The notes beneath the pieces are model-generated. The model ran no database searches. It was given only the letters and a program-made list of their open reading frames with translations, and was not told the origin of the DNA. DNA of 6,105 nucleotides from Candidatus Poseidoniaceae archaeon (GTDB lineage Archaea; Thermoplasmatota; Poseidoniia; Poseidoniales; Poseidoniaceae). This document shows positions 1 to 6,069 of this stretch, piece by piece. The position numbers and the translations under genes were made by a program. The stretch lies in the NCBI GenBank assembly GCA_029250345.1, contig JAQXFL010000112.1, forward strand, positions 1 through 6,105. Direction: 5' to 3'. How positions within the stretch are numbered: position 1 is the stretch's first letter; each line of letters starts with the position of its first letter.

Positions 1-1070
1 GCGCAAAGATGTTCGTGACACTCAACAATGATTGCTTCGGCCTCGCTTGAAAGGCGAGATTGTTCTAATCTTTCAATCATAATTTCATTCGGGTTTTCGA
101 TTTCCCAAGAGATTGACCCATCCGTGACTGGGACGCGAACAGCGATGGCCTGTTCTTCGACTTGCGATGCTATAACTGCAGCACCTGCGCTCGCCGTGGT
201 GATTGCTGATGCCGTTTCTCTCGCCGTTTTCTCGATTTTTTGTTCGACAACTTCTGTAGATTTAGAGATGGAATCAAGAGTTGTTTCAGTGGCCATAGCG
301 CTTTTCAGTTCCTCCTCCTGTTTCTTCATCCTCAAGAGCGCTTCTTTGTTTGCTTCCTCCATTATGCGGGCCGCTTCCTCTTGATCCACTTTGAGTTCAT
401 CGATTGATTTTGTAGTCTCTTGAAACTCTTCTTCCAGATCTAGAAATTCGTCAGCGACTGATTCTGATTCTGTTGTGTTTTCCAACGGTTTTTCAAACCC
501 AATGGATTCGAGGAAGCCCCACCACTCTTCTACGGATAATTTCCCATCGGTATTTGCATCCATAATCTTCATCAGCGAGTCAATGACCCACTGCGGTGGT
601 TCGCTGTTTGAGATTTGGCGAACAAATTTCATTGCTTCATCGTTGGAGATGTACATGTCTGAATTCGCATCGAGCATTTGCGTGAGTTGAGCAGTTGTGT
701 ATCCCGAATCTTTGAGCCACTCACCAAATTTGTCAGCCATCTTGGCCGCCATTGGATCACTTTCGATCTTACTAGAAACGCTTGATTGGATGTTTTGCAC
801 ATTGCTTCGGATGTTTTCTGTAACTACCTTTTGAGCCTTAGGTGCCATATTCTGTCGAACAGACTGTGCCCATTTTTTGACGGAGTCTTGTTGGGAAAGA
901 ATTTCGATGACCGTCTCTCGTGGAATATGCGCAGGTGGGGCATCTCCAGTGAATTTGACGGCAACCTCTGCCAACTCGTCGTTGCTCAGTGAGGTAAGAT
1001 TGAATCCCTTGTCAATGAGTTTTTGGCCGATTTTTTCTAAGGCCTTATCCTTGATAGTCCCGCCTTGCAT
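1..1070 (-). CDS. EF-hand pair protein with long charged helical region, 3' end cut by window edge
   Basis: An open frame of 356 codons runs without a stop from the ATG at 1070 to the left edge, so the C-terminus is missing. An in-frame stop at 1083-1085, with no start codon between, fixes this ATG; no clear ribosome binding site precedes it. Two 12-residue calcium-type loops are visible. Loop 1 is residues 134-145 (DANSDMYISNDE), with D134, N136, D138, S142 and E145 in place but Met at the usual Gly. Loop 2 is residues 171-182 (DANTDGKLSVEE) and is fully canonical, followed by an aromatic WWGFL helix. The 25-residue interval fits a paired EF-hand module. Residues 60-115 look helical. Residues 200-305 are rich in Glu, Lys and Ala and probably coiled coil. 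The last visible residues contain CHEHLC. There is no signal peptide or membrane segment, so it is probably cytoplasmic. Calcium binding is inferred from the loops; the biological role is unknown. It lies 42 bases after the CCA enzyme gene and is probably cotranscribed. Confidence 0.88.
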   Translation of the reverse strand, partial: MQGGTIKDKALEKIGQKLIDKGFNLTSLSNDELAEVAVKFTGDAPPAHIPRETVIEILSQQDSVKKWAQSVRQNMAPKAQKVVTENIRSNVQNIQSSVSSKIESDPMAAKMADKFGEWLKDSGYTTAQLTQMLDANSDMYISNDEAMKFVRQISNSEPPQWVIDSLMKIMDANTDGKLSVEEWWGFLESIGFEKPLENTTESESVADEFLDLEEEFQETTKSIDELKVDQEEAARIMEEANKEALLRMKKQEEELKSAMATETTLDSISKSTEVVEQKIEKTARETASAITTASAGAAVIASQVEEQAIAVRVPVTDGSISWEIENPNEIMIERLEQSRLSSEAEAIIVECHEHLC

Positions 1071-1112
1071 AGTTGAAGCAAGTCATTCTTATTCATCAAC
1101 TTGATGCCAACA

Positions 1113-2480
1113 TTATTCGGGAAATTGCAGGACTGGCCAATCAAGATAGTTCTCTTCACTCCAATGAAGAGCGCACAGTACATCCTCTACTTCATCTGTA
1201 CTTGCGAGGTCACGTTCGATTTGCAATCGATGCAACCATCCCTTTAATTTCCCTAGAGCACGTCCTTTGGGTAGGCCAGTTCTTTGCATAATCCAATGCC
1301 CATCAACCAGTGAAGAGTGCCCACTTTTCAGCGGTGGAAGTTTCTCCAGAGTTTCCAAGAGGGCATAGACTTCGTCTACTTCTTCATCACTTCCACCCAT
1401 CGATGGAGAAAGGTTGTGGCTCCGAGTAACGACTTCCAGTTGGAGGTGCAGTTCAGCTTTGTCTTCCAACACTGCTCTGAATACCCGAAGGTTGGGCAAA
1501 GAGGGTTTTGGTAGTTGACCGAACTTTTGATGCAGTTCCATAATGAACGCACGTTCTTTATTTGAGAGTTTCAGTTGTGACAGCACTTCATCAGCCTCTA
1601 TAGAAAAGGTTTCACAGAGTAAGAGTGCGAAGCGAGTGAGCCCGTCAAAGTCGTGGACATACGGATGCTGTAATGCGGAAAGGAGAACATGTTGAGAGGC
1701 CCAGTTCCCCGGTAAAAAAGTGTCAAGCACACCGTCATGGGCCATTTTTTCAACGACTTTACCCATGTTCCTTCCACTCAAGATTTTATGCCATTCCATC
1801 CATATGCGTTCATTGGTAACAACTTTCAGTTTGTGGGCATTTTGCCGCAGCGCCTCACCCAATTCAAAGTCAAATTCCCATATGCCAGCTTTTCCACGGT
1901 CGAGGAATCTGTACGCACGAAGAATTCTCAAGGCGTCTTCTGAAAGCCTACCGTAGGCTTGGCCCACGGCACGAATCAGTCCTCTGTCCATGTCCTGCAT
2001 ACCGAAATGCGGATCATGCATTACTTTGCGTGCTACATCAATCGCCATTGCATTGATTGTGAAATCTCGTCGCTCCAAATCTTCTGATAAGGAGGTGCCC
2101 CATTTGACTTGTTCAGGTCTGCGGCCGTCGGTGTAGTGGCTTTCGATACGAAGGGTAGTTGCTTCATACAGTGCTTGTATGCCTCGCAAACTCACGGTGC
2201 CGTACTCTATTCCAGTGGGTATAGCGTTTGGAAAAAGTTCCATCATTTGTTGAGGTTCAAGAGATACTGCAAAATCAATGTCGTGTACATCAAGTCCCAG
2301 ACAGACGTCTCGTACTGCGCCACCTACAACCCAAATACCTCCGCCGTTTCGAGCAACTGTTGATACGATCTCAAGAACCTCGCCGGGGAGATTGTCAATC
2401 CATTTGAGCACGTGCGGGGGGCATTCAAGAGATGGCAAATCCGCTTCAAGTGCAGGTGCAGGCCATTCCTCGTTCCGCAT
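1113..2480 (-). CDS. cca: CCA tRNA nucleotidyltransferase (class II, poly(A) polymerase family)
   Basis: This enzyme adds or repairs the 3'-terminal CCA of tRNAs from CTP and ATP in the cytoplasm. The 455-residue protein carries the class II motif series in order. Motif A comprises GGAVRD (53-58) and the metal-binding DID (D67, D69). A YTDGRRPEQV segment (116-125) leads to motif B, RRDFTINAMA (137-146). The DPHFG...DMDRGLIRAV stretch (156-172) covers motif C, motif D is EDALRILRAYRF (181-192), and an ERIWMEWHKIL helix (224-234) matches motif E. The tail has the family's helical tRNA-contacting region, including GLPKGRALGKL (402-412). I see no HD phosphohydrolase motif. Length is normal for the family. 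The ATG at 2480 is supported by a strong Shine-Dalgarno sequence six bases upstream. Class II is the bacterial/eukaryal type, so the enzyme would be unexpected if the host is an archaeon. CC-only or A-only adding activity cannot be excluded by eye. It is probably cotranscribed with the EF-hand gene downstream. Confidence 0.95.
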   Translation of the reverse strand: MRNEEWPAPALEADLPSLECPPHVLKWIDNLPGEVLEIVSTVARNGGGIWVVGGAVRDVCLGLDVHDIDFAVSLEPQQMMELFPNAIPTGIEYGTVSLRGIQALYEATTLRIESHYTDGRRPEQVKWGTSLSEDLERRDFTINAMAIDVARKVMHDPHFGMQDMDRGLIRAVGQAYGRLSEDALRILRAYRFLDRGKAGIWEFDFELGEALRQNAHKLKVVTNERIWMEWHKILSGRNMGKVVEKMAHDGVLDTFLPGNWASQHVLLSALQHPYVHDFDGLTRFALLLCETFSIEADEVLSQLKLSNKERAFIMELHQKFGQLPKPSLPNLRVFRAVLEDKAELHLQLEVVTRSHNLSPSMGGSDEEVDEVYALLETLEKLPPLKSGHSSLVDGHWIMQRTGLPKGRALGKLKGWLHRLQIERDLASTDEVEDVLCALHWSEENYLDWPVLQFPE

Positions 2481-2484
2481 AACA

Positions 2485-2494
2485 CCCCTCCTTT
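2485..2494 (-). promoter_or_regulatory. Strong ribosome binding site of the CCA enzyme gene
   Basis: On the minus strand the sequence AAAGGAGGGG precedes the ATG at 2480, with GGAGG (2487-2491) six bases from the start codon. This is close to an ideal Shine-Dalgarno site and decides the start of the gene. The other genes, apart from the small acidic gene at 5899-6069, lack a site of this quality. Confidence 0.85.
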
Positions 2495-2537
2495 ATGATG
2501 AATGGGGGCGCACAGCAGACAAAGCATTATCGCAGAA

Positions 2538-2555
2538 GAGCCGTTCGAAAGGCTC
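2538..2555. repeat. 18-base near-perfect palindrome abutting the SerK-like start codon
   Basis: GAGCCGTTCGAAAGGCTC reads the same on both strands except for one symmetric mismatched pair (G2543 and A2550); TTCGAA at the centre is a perfect palindrome. It ends two bases before the ATG at 2557. As DNA it could be an operator for a dimeric regulator acting on either divergent gene. As RNA it could form a five-pair GAGCC/GGCUC hairpin that partly hides AAAGG (2548-2552), the only Shine-Dalgarno-like string before this start. The symmetry is seen directly; both roles are inference. Confidence 0.55.
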
Positions 2556-2556
2556 A

Positions 2557-2988
2557 ATGTGGGATGATGAAGAAGTTCACCTGGTGCCGTATGAATGGCT
2601 CAAACCTCATGAAGAAATCAAGCCACGAAACCGAGACAAGCTTCTCGATATGACAAAACGGTGGGGCGGTTTCACCAAACCTCTCATCGTCGATAAGAAA
2701 ACAGGGTCGATTCTCGATGGGCATCACCGTTATTCGATAGCGGGCGTTCTCAATCTGGCTCGAGTCCCTGCGATTTGTGTTGATTATTTAGAGGACGAAC
2801 GAATTGAAGTTGATGTTTGGCCAGCGTCGTCAATCGATACAATCACGAAGCAACAGGTCATCGATATGTGCCTTTCTGACGAGGTGTTCCCACCAAAAAC
2901 AAGTCGGCACACCATTGCAGACCATCTTCCACCAATCCACGTTTCATTGGAAGAACTTGCCCAACCCGCTCCAACTCAGTTGGATTGA
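2557..2988 (+). CDS. SerK-like ParB/sulfiredoxin-fold protein, putative free serine kinase
   Basis: This 143-residue soluble protein has the compact ParB/sulfiredoxin-type nucleotide-binding core. Visible elements are LKPHEEIKPR (15-24), with acidic residues E19/E20 in the region where SerK-type kinases carry a catalytic Glu, then KPLIVD (41-46) and DGHHRY (54-59), the phosphate-binding type motif. The tail contains FPPKTSRH (111-118), which I recall as typical of SerK-like archaeal proteins. In Thermococcus, SerK phosphorylates free L-serine to O-phosphoserine using ADP; the related SbnI of Staphylococcus uses ATP. That chemistry is inferred here. The frame is open far upstream over the 5' part of the CCA gene, but homology begins after the ATG at 2557 and there is no ATG, GTG or TTG between the CCA start and it. 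There is no helix-turn-helix region, so a chromosome-partitioning ParB is unlikely. It is the only clear plus-strand gene and overlaps the M61 gene by 13 bases at its end. Confidence 0.85.
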   Translation: MWDDEEVHLVPYEWLKPHEEIKPRNRDKLLDMTKRWGGFTKPLIVDKKTGSILDGHHRYSIAGVLNLARVPAICVDYLEDERIEVDVWPASSIDTITKQQVIDMCLSDEVFPPKTSRHTIADHLPPIHVSLEELAQPAPTQLD

Positions 2989-4811
2989 CGAGTTTCGAGG
3001 TATGAACGCCAGCGAGCGTTACCTTTGCCTTCCAGTTTCACGCCGTGTTGGGGTGCTCCAGAGACTTTCACTGTATGCTCTTTGACGATACCTTCGTGAG
3101 AAATCAGGAGGGTCACTTCGGAATTGGCTTTCCCTTTGAGCGAGGTCTTGAGTTTGTTCGTCGATGACGTACGTAATCCGTCCACTGCAACAATTTCATC
3201 GCCCGGCATCACGCAGTGCCGTACAGGTGAGCCGGTGTGATGGGAGGTGGTGATGACTCTGCCGTCCTTTGCCGAAAGATTGAGGCCGAGCCATCCGTGG
3301 TTCTCTTCACCGTTTTCAAATGGTTTTTCTGGAATCAGTTGAAGCCCGAAATAGGCCATTGTACTCTCCATGTCGGGAGCTTTTCGTTCGTGCATAAGTG
3401 CGTCAAGGAGTGAGCCTAATTGGCGGCCGCCCTTCATTGAAGTAAGTGCCTTTCGAATGTCTTTGTATGTAATGCCTAACCGCTGAGTTGCATCGCATTC
3501 AAGAGCATGTCTTTGGCATAGTTCGGCCATTAAATCGCATACTCCTGAATCACCTTTGGAACGCCGGCGTAATTCAGCATCCAACTGCATAATGGCCAAT
3601 TCGCCTTCAAGATAATAGGAGATTTGAGTTTCCCTTGAGAAGGCATGACCTCGATACAAATGAATCCAAGCATCATGACTCGATTCGGCTAGAGATTCAG
3701 TGTTCATGCCATTTCGAGCAGTATGGCGTTTCATCTTCCTCAAGAAATCCTTGCGCCAGTCTTTTTCAGACCAAGCACCGGAGCGAACACACAGCATATC
3801 TCCCATCCATGATGTACCTCCTTCAAACCACCACAAAAGATCTGAGTGAACTTCACGTTGGAGGTCATAATCAAGGAAATTACGAGGTCGAAGTCTCTTT
3901 ACATTCCACTGATGCAAATATTCGTGACTAAACAAACTAACGAGGTCGAGGTATTCATCCTCGTGACCAGGCATGAGGCATTGGCGTGGTAGCATTGAGG
4001 TTTGTGAGTTAAGATGTTCTAATCCACCGCGCATACTTTCAGTCAATTGAATGACGGTGACATAATTATCCCATGGGGGTGTTCCGAAAAGGGCATGATG
4101 CTCCTTGATTATACGATTCATATCCACTTTGAACCTGTCGAGCATTCCTTGGTCGACATCATGTCCTCCACTGTCCCACAGTTTGAGGTGATGTGTTCTT
4201 CCATCCACGACCCATGTGTCCAATGGGTTGGCATTGCATTCGATAATGGCATCGAGTAATTCATCTCGGTTTGGCGATGTAAACCGGTGAGTGATTCCAA
4301 TGTTTCCGGTCAATTCACCGGAGCCTTTTTTCTCGCCAGTACCAGTGTATTGTGTAGCAGGCTCCCATTCGTTTGGTGCATGCAACTCAACAACATGCTC
4401 CATATCCATTCGTTTTGAGTCAATGCCTTCAGTCGGTAAGAACCATGTGAAGGGTGGCATCATGTGCAGGTGAGTGTCGTCAAGGTGATTTGACCGAACG
4501 GATAAGTCGGTGGCCAGAAGACGGTATCCAATGGAAACGGTATCGGTATTGGTGGGGATTTTAATTTTCATTGCGTCTACATCTTTACGATGGAATGCAA
4601 GGGCATTGCCGTCTTGGTCCTCTGCTGAGAAGTCTGTCATGTGTTGTATCGGTTCACGAAGGAAGTACGAACCTGGTACCCATCGAGGGAAGTGTAAAAT
4701 GAGGTTTGTACCGGTGAACGGCCCTTTAATTTCAATTCCTACATGCAGGCGTCGGGATTCACCTTCAGTAGCGTCGATGAGGAATCGAATCCCCGATGTT
4801 GGCCGGCTCAT
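2976..4811 (-). CDS. M61-family (glycyl aminopeptidase-like) zinc metallopeptidase with C-terminal PDZ domain
   Basis: The 611-residue product follows the M61 plan throughout. The N-terminal beta domain (about 5-170) contains PRWVPGSYFLRE (42-53), the family's substrate N-terminus-binding region. The gluzincin-like catalytic domain (about 200-480) has GGLEHLNS (262-269), the zinc site HEYLH (296-300) followed by QWNVKRLRP, and EGGTSW (330-335) giving the third zinc ligand E330. The helical region continues with ISYYLEGELA (397-406). A PDZ domain spans about 487-585, with GLNL near its ligand groove and PGDEIVAVDG (536-545). Family members release N-terminal residues, often glycine or alanine, from peptides; the exact specificity here is unknown. 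No signal peptide or membrane segment is visible, so it is probably cytoplasmic. The start overlaps the stop of the HEAT gene as ATGA, with no good ribosome binding site, which suggests translational coupling. Confidence 0.94.
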   Translation of the reverse strand: MSRPTSGIRFLIDATEGESRRLHVGIEIKGPFTGTNLILHFPRWVPGSYFLREPIQHMTDFSAEDQDGNALAFHRKDVDAMKIKIPTNTDTVSIGYRLLATDLSVRSNHLDDTHLHMMPPFTWFLPTEGIDSKRMDMEHVVELHAPNEWEPATQYTGTGEKKGSGELTGNIGITHRFTSPNRDELLDAIIECNANPLDTWVVDGRTHHLKLWDSGGHDVDQGMLDRFKVDMNRIIKEHHALFGTPPWDNYVTVIQLTESMRGGLEHLNSQTSMLPRQCLMPGHEDEYLDLVSLFSHEYLHQWNVKRLRPRNFLDYDLQREVHSDLLWWFEGGTSWMGDMLCVRSGAWSEKDWRKDFLRKMKRHTARNGMNTESLAESSHDAWIHLYRGHAFSRETQISYYLEGELAIMQLDAELRRRSKGDSGVCDLMAELCQRHALECDATQRLGITYKDIRKALTSMKGGRQLGSLLDALMHERKAPDMESTMAYFGLQLIPEKPFENGEENHGWLGLNLSAKDGRVITTSHHTGSPVRHCVMPGDEIVAVDGLRTSSTNKLKTSLKGKANSEVTLLISHEGIVKEHTVKVSGAPQHGVKLEGKGNARWRSYLETRQSN

Positions 4812-5809
4812 AGACCAAGTTCGGTCGAGGCGGTTGAAAGGTTCTCTGCTGTGACACGAAGCAAATCATCTTCACATTCCTCGAGGAAAGTACGATTTTC
4901 AAGAGCGATTTCTGGTTCTCCACATCGACCGATGAGCCGCTCGAGCAATCTTGCCCGTTCAATCGAACTCACCGATTGGTTGCGAATGATTGTCCATCGT
5001 AATGCGTCGAATTCCTCTGACTTCTTACCTTGTAACCAGCGACCAAGTACAGCGTATCGTTGATGTTTTAGCAGGATTTGTATCGGCTTGTCTTCAAGAG
5101 ACGAGCATTGCAATCGAAGTTCTTTGACCACATCATTCATGTTCGAACCCGAGAGGTCTTTCGTCACTTGAACCAAAACATCACCTGCATTCTTTACAGC
5201 GGAGGAAAGCAAAGGATTGACCTTGATTCCACGTCGTAATGCGTCACTCATACTTTCTTCAGTGAGCGTTTCACCGTTTTCGACGGTGGCGTGCAACGCT
5301 GCCTCGCGTACACTGTTGTTGGTATCAGAAAGCGCAGAGGCTCGATGTTCAACTGTTGCTGCAGAGCACAATATTGCTAAGCGCCGCAAACCACTGTCCT
5401 CATGATTCAAGAATCGCTCGATGTGTAGTTCGGCGTCCCGGCCTTTGAGCAGTGCTTCAGCAGCTTTCCTCTGACAGGTCAAATCTTCATCTTCAATGAG
5501 CAGTAAGGCAATATCGGTGGTGTCTTCTGGGAATTCTCCAAGCAAGTTTGCTGCGCATCTTCGTGCTTCTAGCCATGAATGCTCTGCGAGTACTTTCAAT
5601 GTCGCAACGCCTTGTTTTGGAGCCCACTTTCTGTGAGCCTCCAAAGATTTCGAACGAAACCAGGGGTCCTTGTCGTTGAGCAGTGGTACGAAACCCTCCA
5701 ACGCCCTCGGGATGTCGGTGTCGAATAAGACTCGAATAGCTCGACGTCTTTTACGAACATCACGATGCTTGAGGCGGGCGATTTCGCTGTCAAGTCCACC
5801 CGCTGCCAT
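4808..5809 (-). CDS. HEAT-repeat protein
   Basis: This 333-residue soluble protein has about six HEAT-type helical repeats in its first half. They begin near residues 14 (KHRDVRKRRRAIRVL), 45 (NDKDPWFRSKSLEAH), 75 (AEHSWLEARRCAANLL), 106 (EDEDLTCQRKAAEALL), 135 (NHEDSGLRRLAIL) and 161 (SDTNNSVREAAL), spaced roughly 26-31 residues and sharing the acidic turn followed by Arg and small residues. Residues 185-333 look helical but do not show the repeat clearly. Such solenoids bind proteins or act as scaffolds; there is no catalytic motif. The bilin-lyase subgroup of HEAT proteins cannot be excluded, but nothing supports it. The ATG at 5809 lacks a clear ribosome binding site. Its TGA stop overlaps the M61 start, so the two are probably made in step and may act together, which is inference. 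Confidence 0.85.
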   Translation of the reverse strand: MAAGGLDSEIARLKHRDVRKRRRAIRVLFDTDIPRALEGFVPLLNDKDPWFRSKSLEAHRKWAPKQGVATLKVLAEHSWLEARRCAANLLGEFPEDTTDIALLLIEDEDLTCQRKAAEALLKGRDAELHIERFLNHEDSGLRRLAILCSAATVEHRASALSDTNNSVREAALHATVENGETLTEESMSDALRRGIKVNPLLSSAVKNAGDVLVQVTKDLSGSNMNDVVKELRLQCSSLEDKPIQILLKHQRYAVLGRWLQGKKSEEFDALRWTIIRNQSVSSIERARLLERLIGRCGEPEIALENRTFLEECEDDLLRVTAENLSTASTELGL

Positions 5810-5898
5810 GACTAAGCGTACAGGCTGACACTGATAGGGGTGTGCATTGCGGTTGATGATTCGCTATCGTAGGATGAATCCTTGTTTCAAAACGGAAG
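5810..5898. other. 89-base intergenic region before the HEAT gene
   Basis: No gene, strong promoter consensus or ribosome binding site is visible. A GATTC/GAATC pair of short arms flanks a CTATCGTAG element near 5859-5881 but is off-centre and probably chance. The gap may hold a promoter for the HEAT-M61 pair. It is the only spacer on this strand between the small acidic gene and the M61 gene. Confidence 0.4.
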
Positions 5899-6069
5899 TC
5901 ATCGCTGAAATTCATCGAAAAAGAATCCATCGTCGTCATCATCATCGTTCCAGTCGACAGCACCCGGTTGGGCAAGGTTTGGGTGGAGCATCATTTGGAG
6001 CATCGGCCACAACCGAAGGAATGATGGGGATGCATTCCACATCAACTGAATCATTGGATGTTCACTCAT
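5899..6069 (-). CDS. Small protein (56 residues) with a six-aspartate run, function unknown
   Basis: A 56-codon frame starts at the ATG at 6069 and ends with TGA at 5899-5901. GGAGG within AAGGAGGGATTCCG lies seven bases before the ATG, matching the strong site of the CCA gene and giving the main support for a real gene. The N-terminal half is hydrophobic and Met/Trp-rich (MIQLMW, LRLWPMLQMMLH), probably one amphipathic helix. The C-terminal half is very acidic with aromatics: D39, W40 and N41, then D42-D47, G48, F49-F51 and D52-E53. No family is recognised. The helix-plus-acidic-tail layout suggests a protein-binding peptide, which is a guess. The frame also stays open upstream to the window edge (12 more codons), so this could instead be the C-terminus of a longer protein in which the Shine-Dalgarno-like string is coding. 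Confidence 0.6.
   Translation of the reverse strand: MSEHPMIQLMWNASPSFLRLWPMLQMMLHPNLAQPGAVDWNDDDDDDGFFFDEFQR

Larger units (their letters stand above)
2481..2556. promoter_or_regulatory. Divergent intergenic region, probable promoters for both flanking genes
   Basis: These 76 bases separate the minus-strand CCA enzyme gene from the plus-strand SerK-like gene, so promoters for both should lie here or partly within the genes. Possible core elements are weak. TTTATGA at 2492-2498 could serve the plus-strand gene as a TATA-like element. GATAAT, read on the minus strand at 2526-2531, lies about 46 bases before the CCA start. Neither matches a consensus well enough to be called as a promoter. The region also holds the CCA ribosome binding site and an 18-base palindrome. 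Confidence 0.5.

Noticed and set aside
28..690. Plus-strand open frames across the left part of the window
   Set aside because: They lie antisense to the EF-hand protein frame, which is open for 356 codons and has recognisable motifs; their Ser/Phe-rich products look like reverse-strand shadows.
2278..2556. Upstream extension of the SerK-like gene to a start inside the CCA gene
   Set aside because: The added residues are low-complexity Ser/Thr/Pro/Arg, antisense to the N-terminus of the CCA enzyme, and family-like sequence begins only after the ATG at 2557.
2557..2988. ParB chromosome-partitioning or plasmid protein
   Set aside because: Only the compact ParB-fold core is present, with SerK-type motifs, no helix-turn-helix or dimer domain, and no ParA neighbour.
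5859..5881. Possible hairpin with GATTC/GAATC arms and CTATCGTAG inside
   Set aside because: The inner and outer symmetric elements are not centred on the same axis, and no T-run follows, so it fits neither a terminator nor a clear operator.
5929..5946. Trinucleotide-like repeat (ATC/GTC) as a microsatellite
   Set aside because: It is a short mixed run of GAT and GAC codons encoding aspartates in a coding frame; the synonymous mixing argues against a simple slippage repeat.
5790..5975. 61-codon minus-strand frame overlapping the small acidic gene
   Set aside because: It has no ribosome binding site, its product is unremarkable, and it overlaps both the HEAT start and a frame with a much better initiation signal.
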